Assembly: GCF_014696675.1 (NCBI RefSeq)
Contig: NZ_JACJQN010000002.1
Location: forward strand, 62,001 to 126,000
From: Phormidium tenue FACHB-1052
GTDB lineage: Bacteria > Cyanobacteriota > Cyanobacteriia > Phormidesmidales > Phormidesmidaceae
Length of the DNA: 64,000 nt
Direction: 5' to 3'
A model generated the notes under the pieces. That model did no database searches, had not been told where the DNA came from, and saw only the letters and a program-made list of their open reading frames with translations. Below, piece after piece: positions 16,022 to 23,170 of the stretch; position 1 is the first letter of the stretch; every line of letters begins with the position of its first letter. The position numbers were made by a program, and so were the translations under genes.

Positions 16022-16223
16022 AAACACGTTTATCGCCAGCCTAATCGGTACCGTAGTTGTGGCCCTCTGCTGCTTTACGCCGGTGCTGGTGATTTTGCTC
16101 AGCCCCCTAGGGCTGGCCGCTTAGGTCGGCTATCTCGATATTGTCTTGCTGCCGCTGTTGGGCGTTTTGATTGCGCTAACGGTGGTGGCCTATCGACGGC
16201 ATCGCTGCTGCTGTGCGAAGTAA
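16011..16223 (+). pseudogene. merF: MerF mercury transporter interrupted by an amber codon
   Basis: The start fits MerF: IASLIGTVVVALCCFTPVLV with the vicinal Cys20-Cys21 pair in the first membrane helix. A TAG at 16122-16124 (codon 38) then interrupts the frame. The same frame continues with VGYLDIVLLPLLGVLIALTV, the second MerF helix, and a CCC cluster at the end (codons 66-68), stopping with TAA at 16221. So a full-length MerF is present apart from one nonsense codon between the two helices. Either the gene is inactive, the stop is read through, or there is a base error. Confidence 0.85.
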
Positions 16224-16258
16224 ATCAATCCAGAAAACGTCCATTTAGAACACAACTG

Positions 16259-16720
16259 ATGAGCGACTGTTGTACTGACCCATTAACTACTGCCGTACAA
16301 TCCCATCAACACTGCCCCCGCAATGGCGCAAAGGGCAAACCCGTGCCGCTGATTACTCTCAAAAGTTTACTGGTGCCAGGTGCTCTGGCGCAGCTCAACG
16401 CCCAGCAGAGCTACCGATTTTGCGCTAGCTCCGATTGCCCCGTGGTGTACTTTGGTGCTGACGGGCAAACCTTTGAAATTGATCGCCTCAAGGTGCCGGT
16501 CTTTGCTAAAGATCCTGGCCCCGAGGTGCCGGTGTGCTACTGCTTTGATTGGCGACGGCACCAGCTCCAAGACCCCGCCAATCGCCACGCCCCCGACGAC
16601 ATTGCCGCCCATATTCAGGCCAAGTGCTGCGGCTGTGAGGTGAACAATCCCCAGGGGCGCTGTTGTTTGGCGGATGTGCAATCGGCAATAGCCGTATCGA
16701 GTGAACTGTCTTCCAAATAA
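16259..16720 (+). CDS. CopZ-type Fe-S/zinc metallochaperone-like protein
   Basis: Cysteine-rich cytosolic protein of 153 residues. The pattern CASSDCPVVYF, LKVPVFAK, VCYCFDW and CCGCEVNNPQGRCCL resembles the N-terminal Zn/[2Fe-2S] domain of archaeal CopZ and the putative iron-sulfur metallochaperones often found in mercury operons. The C-terminal HMA domain of true CopZ is absent. It may deliver or buffer metal with the operon. Last gene of the 15.3-16.7 kb unit. Confidence 0.8.
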   Translation: MSDCCTDPLTTAVQSHQHCPRNGAKGKPVPLITLKSLLVPGALAQLNAQQSYRFCASSDCPVVYFGADGQTFEIDRLKVPVFAKDPGPEVPVCYCFDWRRHQLQDPANRHAPDDIAAHIQAKCCGCEVNNPQGRCCLADVQSAIAVSSELSSK

Positions 16721-16754
16721 TGACAAAGTCCTGTCATGATGCTCAAGTCTGTCC

Positions 16755-16771
16755 ATTTCACTCGCATTTCA
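16755..16771 (+). promoter_or_regulatory. CopR-type direct repeat upstream of copM-like gene
   Basis: ATTTCA-N5-ATTTCA, an 11-bp-period direct repeat as used by OmpR-family regulators, 100 bases before the start at 16872. The same motif recurs at six other places in the island. Confidence 0.65.
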
Positions 16772-16871
16772 TTTTTGGGTGGCAAACTGAAGACTGATAG
16801 TTGTGCCGGGCTCGTCAACGCGTTTGAAAGCGAGCAACCGCCTTTATAGTGGAAAAAAGGTTTGACATCCG

Positions 16872-17537
16872 ATGACTCTAAGAAGAAAACTGGCTTCGTG
16901 GATAGTGGTAGGCGGATTAGTATCCTTACCTGTAACCGTGAGTGCATGCGGCACGTCATCCTCAGCACCCAGAGAGTCGGACTCTGCCGCTATGCCCATG
17001 GGAGATGAACCCATGGGCGACCATTCCATGATGATGGACCTCGGCCCTAGTGACACGGAGTTCGATTTACGGTTTATCGACGGCATGATTTTGCATCACC
17101 AAGGTGCAGTCATGATGGCTGAATCGGCTTTGCAAAATTCTCAACGCGATGAAGTAACGCAGTTGGCAGAAGAAATCATTGCTGCCCAGCAGGTCGAGAT
17201 TGACCGCATGCAGCAGTGGCGACAAGCGTGGTACCCGGACGCGGGCGAAGGGCCCGTAATGTATCATGCAACCATGGGGCATTCGATGACCATGACATCT
17301 GACATGCAAGCTGCCATGATGATGAGTGGCGACTTAGGTACTGCCGATGATGAGTTCGATTTACGCTTTATTAACGGCATGATTCCGCACCACGAAGGGG
17401 CACTAGCTATGGCCCAAGACGCTCTAGAAAAAAGCAGCCGACCAGAAGTTCAGTAACTCGCCCAAGATATCGTATCGTCTCAACAGATCGAAATTGATCA
17501 GATGGAACATTGGCGAAAAGACTGGTACAACCAGTAG
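16872..17537 (+). pseudogene. CopM-like double-DUF305 lipoprotein with premature stop
   Basis: Periplasmic copper-binding type protein. A lipoprotein signal ends LPVTVSAC, then a Met/His-rich stretch, then two DUF305 domains, each with the DLRFI-GMI-HH signature (FIDGMILHHQGA and FINGMIPHHEGA). A TAA at 17454-17456 ends the frame after 194 residues, yet the same frame continues for 26 codons (LAQDIVSSQQIEIDQMEHW) to TAG at 17535, exactly as in the intact paralog at 40929, where GAA stands in place of TAA. The product would lack only the last helix of the second domain, so partial function is possible. Confidence 0.85.
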
Positions 17538-17564
17538 TTTTATTCGCGAATAGAATCTAGCAAG

Positions 17565-17588
17565 CCTCAGATTTTTTCTGAGGTTTTT
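17565..17588 (+). terminator. Rho-independent terminator
   Basis: Stem CCTCAGA / TCTGAGG with a T5 loop, followed by TTTTT, just after the copM-like gene. Confidence 0.8.
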
Positions 17589-17791
17589 GTGGGGATATTT
17601 ACTGCTATTAATTTACCGGAAGTGTTTGTAAGTAGGAAAAACTATTTAGAGACTGATTTAGTCAGGCACAGCAGAATTCTTACGGTAACCCGCTTAGCAT
17701 TAATCTAGCTTGCAATGCTTGTTTCGCTTACAATCGCCTCATTCTAATGGCCAAGCAAGAAATCCAAAAATATCTTTTGGATTCATTAGGG

Positions 17792-17808
17792 TTTTCACGC
17801 TCATTTCA
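17792..17808 (+). promoter_or_regulatory. CopR-type direct repeat upstream of response regulator
   Basis: TTTTCA-N5-ATTTCA followed by a T-run, about 155 bases before the start at 17963. Same layout as the other sites in the island. Confidence 0.55.
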
Positions 17809-17962
17809 TTTTTACTTGCCATACTGTAGCGACAAACACTGAAAGACAAAGAAAGCCCCGGTGTCAAGGATGTTAAAAGGAGCTTATGTTCTAGTGTGTA
17901 GAACAAGCTTTGCCTTGCCCTACTTTCTGGTGTTTTCAGTTTAGAGAGTGAGGTGGGTTTGT

Positions 17963-18691
17963 ATGGCCAAACATATTCTTGTTATAGAGAATGAATCTAG
18001 CTTTTCTCGTTTGATTGAGTCAGAGCTGATTCAGGAAAGCTACCTAGTCAGTGTTTTTGAAGATGGCTTTAGTGGCCTTGTCAACGTTCGTCAAATTGAG
18101 CCAGATGCATTAATTGTCAGCTCGTCTGTTTCTGACTTAACAGCTATTGATATATGTAGAAGGCTGAGGGCTACAGGCAATCCAGTCCCCATTCTTTATA
18201 TCGATAAAGACACTACTCCTCAAAAGCAAGCTGCTGCTTTGGAGGCCGGGGCTGATGCCTATGTCACCACACCTATAAGTCTAGATTTAATTTTGGCCCA
18301 CATTAAAGTCTTTTTAAGGAGAAACGATAGCGAAGATACATCGAGAATACTTGTTTTCTCTGATTTAACACTCAGCCACTACAGCCGGACGGTATATCGA
18401 GGTGGTCATGAATTAACTCTAACAGCCAAGGAGTTCGATTTACTAGCTTATTTCCTTGAAAATCCTAAGAAAGCGCTTAAAAAAACGCAGATTATCGATG
18501 CTGTTTGGAGCTATGACTGCGATCTCGGGCATGAGAGCAACGTGCTTCAGTTTTACATTTGCTCTCTACGAAAAAAGATGGAAGATGGTCAAAAAGAACG
18601 GCTAATTCACACCATCCGAGGGTTTGGCTACATTCTCAAGACTGCTGCTAGAGGTCGATCTAGAAATTCCTTAACTTTAGCTTTGGCATAG
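17963..18691 (+). CDS. Atypical OmpR-family response regulator lacking the phospho-aspartate
   Basis: Protein of 242 residues from ATG 17963. The receiver has the right length, but its acidic pocket reads IENE, the acceptor Asp is replaced by Ser53 in ALIVSSSVSD, and the conserved Lys is Thr103 (VTTPIS). The C-terminal winged helix (about 125-230) is intact: LTLTAKEFDLLAYFLENP, then VWSYDCD, then LRKKM and IRGFGYIL. It thus probably works without classical phosphorylation. It is 48 bases upstream of the TolC gene, and probably controls it and perhaps the RND pump. Confidence 0.85.
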   Translation: MAKHILVIENESSFSRLIESELIQESYLVSVFEDGFSGLVNVRQIEPDALIVSSSVSDLTAIDICRRLRATGNPVPILYIDKDTTPQKQAAALEAGADAYVTTPISLDLILAHIKVFLRRNDSEDTSRILVFSDLTLSHYSRTVYRGGHELTLTAKEFDLLAYFLENPKKALKKTQIIDAVWSYDCDLGHESNVLQFYICSLRKKMEDGQKERLIHTIRGFGYILKTAARGRSRNSLTLALA

Positions 18692-18739
18692 TTTATTCGT
18701 TGATTTAATCGGCCAAGAGTACTCATTTTGTTGCTAAAC

Positions 18740-20146
18740 ATGTGTCAGAACTTTCGACTTTCTAAATCTACCCTAGCCAGTTTGGCCGTCGTGATTGCGT
18801 TAGATGTTGCTCCCCTGACTGCATCTAGAACCCTTGCTCAATCTTTGCCTCAGCCAGAAGAAGATACCCCACGACTTGATGGTCTTTCACCCGAGCCTAA
18901 TCCGCTATTTCTGCCCACTCAGCCAGAAGCTGTTGAAATTACAACGACAGAAACTCTCTCTCTAGAAGAAGCTTTTGAGTTGGCATTGCGCAATAACGAA
19001 GATCTCCAAATTGCACTGTTAGAGCTAGAACGCAGTCAATTTGCCCTTAGAGAAGCTAGAGCAGAACTGTATCCAACAGTTGGTTTGGCATCAACATTAC
19101 TAAGCAATAGCGAAGAGGATGACAACCAAACAACTCTCAGAGGAGACCTTGAGGCCCTTTATGACTTGGGCTTATCGGGAGGTAGACAAGCTAGAATACA
19201 AGTAGCCGAAGAGCAAGTTCGTATCGCTGAACTAGACATTAACCGACGTAGGTCGCAACTTTTGCTCGATACCGCCAATGATTATTACGCCTTACAGCTA
19301 ACCGTTGAGCAAATTCGTATTAGCCAGGCCTTTTTAGATGAAGCGGAGCGCAATCTACAGGACACTATTCTAAGAGAAAGGGCTGGCGTGGGCACTCAGT
19401 TTGACGTGCTACGGGCAGAGGTACAGGTGGCCAATGCTCGCCAAGACTTGACGCAGGTTCAAAGCCAACGACAAATTGCGCAAAGACAACTATCACGCAG
19501 GCTAAATTTACCAGCTTCAGTCAATGTTGATACTTTGCCCGTAGAAATTGCTGGAGGCTGGCCGCTGACCCTAGAGGAGAGTATTGTACTGGCTTATCAA
19601 AGTCGAGTTGAGCTATCGCAGGTTTTGGCCCAGCGCACAATTGCCCAACGCCAGAGACAAGTTGCCCTGGCAGCGGTAAGGCCTAACCTTAGCTTAGTTG
19701 CCAATTACGGCCTTCAGCAGGCTTTGAGTGGCAATTCAACGGCACTGGATGATGGGTTCAGCGTGGGCGCTAGATTACAGTGGCAACTCTTTGATGGGGG
19801 TGCTGCCTCAGCATCGGCGGCTCAGCAAGATAAGGAATCTGAAATTGCAGAAACTCAGTTTTCACAAACTCGCAACAGTATTCGCTTGGAGGTTGAGGAC
19901 GCATACTTCAACTTAACGGCTAATCAGGAAAATATTACTACGGCCAATGCAGCCATAGAACAAGCGCAAGAGGCGCTTAGGTTAGCCAACTTAAGATTTG
20001 ATGCAGGAGTAGGCACTCAACTGGATGTGTTAAGCGCCATAGGAGATTTAGCTGAAGCAGAAGGCAACTTGGCGAATGCAATTATAGACTATAATCGGTC
20101 GTTAGCTGCAATACAAAGAGCAACTGAGCAACCTTATCCAGAATAA
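18740..20146 (+). CDS. TolC-family outer membrane efflux protein
   Basis: Outer membrane channel of 468 residues. Signal peptide of about 35 residues ending TLAQS. It contains two TolC repeats: LSLEEAFELALRNNEDLQIA opens the first and LEESIVLAYQSRVELSQ the second, each followed by long coiled helices and a DxG/GV-TQ-DVL motif (GVGTQFDVLRAEV, GVGTQLDVLSAIG). It would form the exit duct for the CzcB/CzcA-type pump downstream. The ATG at 18740 is preferred over the TTG at 18728 because it places a compact signal sequence first. Confidence 0.93.
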   Translation: MCQNFRLSKSTLASLAVVIALDVAPLTASRTLAQSLPQPEEDTPRLDGLSPEPNPLFLPTQPEAVEITTTETLSLEEAFELALRNNEDLQIALLELERSQFALREARAELYPTVGLASTLLSNSEEDDNQTTLRGDLEALYDLGLSGGRQARIQVAEEQVRIAELDINRRRSQLLLDTANDYYALQLTVEQIRISQAFLDEAERNLQDTILRERAGVGTQFDVLRAEVQVANARQDLTQVQSQRQIAQRQLSRRLNLPASVNVDTLPVEIAGGWPLTLEESIVLAYQSRVELSQVLAQRTIAQRQRQVALAAVRPNLSLVANYGLQQALSGNSTALDDGFSVGARLQWQLFDGGAASASAAQQDKESEIAETQFSQTRNSIRLEVEDAYFNLTANQENITTANAAIEQAQEALRLANLRFDAGVGTQLDVLSAIGDLAEAEGNLANAIIDYNRSLAAIQRATEQPYPE

Positions 20147-20214
20147 TTTTGAAGATCTGCTCAATTACCCGGATCAGACTTTTTCTGAAATAGGAAGTGA
20201 ATTAAAGCCAATAA

Positions 20215-20249
20215 AAAGCCCATCGTAACCTAAGTCTACGGTGGGCTTT
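20215..20249 (+). terminator. Terminator after tolC-like gene
   Basis: Stem AAAGCCCATCGTA / TACGGTGGGCTTT with one G-T pair, then GCAGTTTTT. Confidence 0.7.
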
Positions 20250-20341
20250 GCAGTTTTTAGAGTGAGTAAGGTAACTTGAATCTGCCTCTGAAGACACTAA
20301 AGAGTCGTTACTCTTTCTGTTTTTCCAGAGACGATCACTGG

Positions 20342-20518
20342 CTATTTTCCTCTGTATTCAGAGTTGTGAAACCTAAGCTCACCAAGGGTGACAGTGCCAT
20401 CCCCGTTCAGATCAGCAGACAGGTCATTAAGACTTGTCTGTCCTGAGGCGCTTGCCACAGGTGCTAGCACCATTGAAGCCATTGCGATTGTCAGTACAGA
20501 AAGGAAGTATTTTTTCAT
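20342..20518 (-). CDS. Tiny secreted EF-hand-like peptide (copy 1)
   Basis: Exported peptide of 58 residues. Signal sequence MKKYFLSVLTIAMASM to ASASG, then a 35-residue mature part with DLNGDGTVTLGEL, a canonical calcium-binding EF-hand/dockerin loop (Asp-x-Asn-x-Asp-Gly-x-x-x-x-x-Glu), ending HNSEYRGK. A second copy at 20843 shares signal, SGQTSL, VTLGEL and the tail. I start at the second Met, matching the paralog. No named family recognised. It lies between the tolC-like gene and the RND genes, on the opposite strand. Confidence 0.7.
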   Translation of the reverse strand: MKKYFLSVLTIAMASMVLAPVASASGQTSLNDLSADLNGDGTVTLGELRFHNSEYRGK

Positions 20519-20541
20519 CTTATTCTCCATGAGAGCTTATG

Positions 20542-20577
20542 AGTTTCGTCTTTTATTTGTTGGCGAAACTTATACCA
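20542..20577 (-). promoter_or_regulatory. Extended -10 promoter and leader hairpin of peptide copy 1
   Basis: Read leftward, TGGTATAA (20577-20570) is an extended -10, directly followed by a leader hairpin AGTTTCG / CGAAACT (20570-20542). The same -10 and a differently sequenced but similarly placed hairpin occur before copy 2 (TGGTATAA at 21070-21063). Confidence 0.5.
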
Positions 20578-20736
20578 TATTAAATCTCCTGTCGAGATAA
20601 TTCCTGATAATCACCTAAGCTAATGATGAAAGTTTTATTAGAAAAATTAGAACGAAACTTACTGACTGACTGCGAAGCCATATGGCATCGTACTTGTTGA
20701 ATTTAATTAGCCACAGCGAACCGCTCTATACTCCTC

Positions 20737-20773
20737 AAAAAAAAGCCACCAGGCTTTTGGCAATGGTGGCTTT
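20737..20773 (-). terminator. Terminator downstream of peptide copy 2
   Basis: Read leftward, stem AAAGCCACCA / TGGTGGCTTT followed by an eight-T run. Confidence 0.8.
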
Positions 20774-20785
20774 AGAGTCTATTGA

Positions 20786-20835
20786 GACGAGTGCTATCTT
20801 GGGTAAGCGATAGCACTTTAAAGATAGCACTCGTC
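20786..20835. other. Alternative-hairpin element
   Basis: Perfect 14-bp inverted repeat GACGAGTGCTATCT / AGATAGCACTCGTC. Inside the loop is another GATAGCAC (20809-20816) that could pair with the same left arm, so two mutually exclusive hairpins are possible. It lies just after the stop of peptide copy 2. Confidence 0.45.
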
Positions 20836-20842
20836 AAAAAGT

Positions 20843-21013
20843 TTATGAACCTCTGTAATCGCGATTGTGTTGAATAAGTTCACCGAGAGTTACAGGCCTG
20901 CCTTTTTCGGCAGCTAAACCACGAAGGCTAGTTTGGCCAGAAGCACTGGCCACAGGGGCAAAGGACATTGTAGCTAATGCGATAGTTAGCACAGAAAGAA
21001 AGTATTTTTTCAT
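20843..21013 (-). CDS. Tiny secreted peptide (copy 2, EF-hand lost)
   Basis: Exported peptide of 56 residues with nearly the same signal as copy 1 (MKKYFLSVLTIALATM to ASASG), then SGQTSLRGLAAEKGRPVTLG. The calcium loop of copy 1 has been replaced (AAEKGRPVTLGEL), so the binding Asp residues are missing, while the tail HNRDYRGS is kept. The upstream sequence is also shared with copy 1, so gene plus promoter were duplicated. Function unknown. Confidence 0.65.
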   Translation of the reverse strand: MKKYFLSVLTIALATMSFAPVASASGQTSLRGLAAEKGRPVTLGELIQHNRDYRGS

Positions 21014-21328
21014 TTGTCTTCTCAATGAGAACTGCTAAAGTTCGCGCTTGGTTAGCGAAGCTTTATACCATTTATTATAGATTGGATATCAAACCATTTT
21101 CTGATAATTACCTAAGCTAAAGCTGAGCGTTTTATTAGAAGAATTAAAGGGCAATTTTCGTTTGCATTTTCACAAAAGTTGATCCTTTCAGACATTTTTT
21201 GGGGTGATTAAAGAAATCTATTCTTTCTTGATGGAGCCTTCGTTTGAGCACGTTTTTTTATAGATTGAGCTTACATTCTGGAAAAATATCCCTTGTGCAA
21301 CCTGAAAATTGCCCGATTGGTGTTGGGT

Positions 21329-21345
21329 ATTTCATCCTGATTTCA
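21329..21345 (+). promoter_or_regulatory. CopR-type direct repeat upstream of RND operon
   Basis: ATTTCA-N5-ATTTCA followed by TTTTTCTGTGG, 78 bases before the adaptor start at 21423. Confidence 0.65.
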
Positions 21346-21422
21346 TTTTTCTGTGGGATGTTTGGGGGACTGAGGGCATTTTTCTCCTAAAGACTGTATT
21401 TGAGTGGATCAAGGGCACGCCT

Positions 21423-23069
21423 ATGACAGCTATCTCCGATCGCTTGTGTGTTGTAGCCAGAGGGCGGTTGCTCCCTCGGCTGGCCTTGCTAATGCTGTTG
21501 CTAGCTCCGGCTGGCGCAGCCTTTGCCCATGCTGGCCACGGGGATGAGTTTCAGGGCGGTGGAGCCGGAACACACCCAGTAGGCATTGAGGTTGATGCAG
21601 AGGTTGCTGACCGCATTGGTTTAATTATCGAGCCGGTAAAGCGCCAGGTGTTGGCCTTTGGAGTGAAGGCAACAGGGCAAATCGAAGCCTCGCCGGGGCG
21701 GCAGGTGTCGGTGACAAACCCAGTCGGCGGTACGGTGACCAAGCTGCTGGTGGAGCCGGGGCAGCAGGTGGAAGCGGGCCAGGCGCTAGCAGTGATCACC
21801 AGTGGGGAATTGGCCGAATTGCGGGTGACCGCCTTGGAAAACTCCGCTGAGCGCCAGGGAAATGTGCAGCAGGCCGAGGCCGATTTGCAGCTCGCCCGGC
21901 AGACTTACGAGCAACAGCAGCAGATTGCCCTGAGGGCGATTGAAGCGGCCCGGACGGATGTGCGAGTAGCCCAAGAGCAGTACGATCGCGACTCTGAACT
22001 AGCGGCGGAAGGGGCGATCGCCCGCCGCGAACTATTGGCCTCTGAAGCGGGTTTGGCGGATGCCAAGCAGGCTTTGGCAGAGGCCGAAAGCCAGCTGGAG
22101 GTTCTCAGTGCTCGCACGGGGGTGGCGCAGGCCCAGACCGCCCTCAACGTTGCTCGCTCCCGCTCTCAGCTCAGCTCACAGACCTACCAAACTCGGTTGC
22201 AGCAGCTCGGGGCCACGGCTAACCCAGACGGCACCATCACCATCAAAGCGCCGATCGCAGGCACCATTGCGGATCGCGACGTGACCCTGGGGCAATCGTC
22301 AGAAGATGCGGGCGCGGTGCTGATGACTATCGTAGATAACCGCACGGTATTGGCTACCGCAAATATTTACGAAAAAGATCTCTCCCAAGTATCCCCTGGG
22401 CAACGGGTGCGGATCACCGTGGACAGCCTGCCCGATCAAATCTTTGAGGGCCAAATTACCACGGTAGGTTCGGTGGTCGATGGCGAAACTCGGGTCGTGC
22501 CCGTGCAGGCTGAGCTAGACAATGTCGAGGGCACCCTCAAGCCCGGCATGTTTGCGGCCCTAGAGGTTTTGACCGAGAGCACTCCAGCGGCGGTGATGGC
22601 CATTCCTCGGGCGGCGGTGGTCGAAGCCAACGGCCAAACGCTGGTGTTTGTACGCAATGGCAACGCCTTTGAACCATTTGATGTCACCCTAGGGAGAACA
22701 GCGGGCGATCAGGTAGAGGTGCTTAGCGGTCTGTTTGAGGGCGATGAAGTGGTCACCCAGCGGGCTAATCAACTCTATGCCCAGTCGTTGCGGGGCGGGA
22801 GTGCTGAGGCAACAGAGGAAACTGCCGCACCCGTTGAGGCGGTCGCAACCCCAGGCGTTCCTTGGTGGGCGATGGGGTTGGGCAGTGGTGCGATTGCTAC
22901 GACAACCTTTGCCGCCGGAATCTGGTGGGCCAGGCGACAGCGCCCGACCTACGCCCTGGCGATCAGCGACGAGGTGGTTTCGCCTTCGGCACAAGGGCAT
23001 CCTCGCTACGGCACTGGGCCAACCCTTGCTGCTCCCCTGGTTGAAGAGGGAGAGCCCTCGCACAAGTAG
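21423..23069 (+). CDS. RND efflux periplasmic adaptor (CzcB/CusB type)
   Basis: Membrane fusion protein of 548 residues linking the inner-membrane pump to TolC. The ATG at 21423 gives a signal sequence (LALLMLLLAPAGAAFA) followed by the metal-ligand-like HAGHGDEF. Next come a lipoyl half-motif (GQIEASPGRQVSVTNPVGG, then VEPGQQVEAGQALAVI), a long alpha-hairpin of coiled helices (about 125-240), the second lipoyl part (ITIKAPIAGTIADRDV), beta-barrel regions and, unusually, a C-terminal membrane helix (about 485-508) with a cytoplasmic tail. Operon with the pump 101 bases downstream. Confidence 0.92.
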   Translation: MTAISDRLCVVARGRLLPRLALLMLLLAPAGAAFAHAGHGDEFQGGGAGTHPVGIEVDAEVADRIGLIIEPVKRQVLAFGVKATGQIEASPGRQVSVTNPVGGTVTKLLVEPGQQVEAGQALAVITSGELAELRVTALENSAERQGNVQQAEADLQLARQTYEQQQQIALRAIEAARTDVRVAQEQYDRDSELAAEGAIARRELLASEAGLADAKQALAEAESQLEVLSARTGVAQAQTALNVARSRSQLSSQTYQTRLQQLGATANPDGTITIKAPIAGTIADRDVTLGQSSEDAGAVLMTIVDNRTVLATANIYEKDLSQVSPGQRVRITVDSLPDQIFEGQITTVGSVVDGETRVVPVQAELDNVEGTLKPGMFAALEVLTESTPAAVMAIPRAAVVEANGQTLVFVRNGNAFEPFDVTLGRTAGDQVEVLSGLFEGDEVVTQRANQLYAQSLRGGSAEATEETAAPVEAVATPGVPWWAMGLGSGAIATTTFAAGIWWARRQRPTYALAISDEVVSPSAQGHPRYGTGPTLAAPLVEEGEPSHK

Positions 23070-23102
23070 CTATAAGGATGTCTGGAAAGCGTCTTTCCAG
23101 AT

Positions 23103-23119
23103 GGTGGGCATTGCCCACC
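23103..23119. repeat. Small palindromic repeat GGTGGGCATTGCCCACC
   Basis: A 17-bp palindrome followed by CTATGAC, in the gap between adaptor and pump genes. A one-base variant occurs at 49861, in the gap of the other RND operon. Confidence 0.6.
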
Positions 23120-23170
23120 CTATGACGGTTATGGTGAGCCACCTACCCTGCCAAATTTTGAACAACAGCG

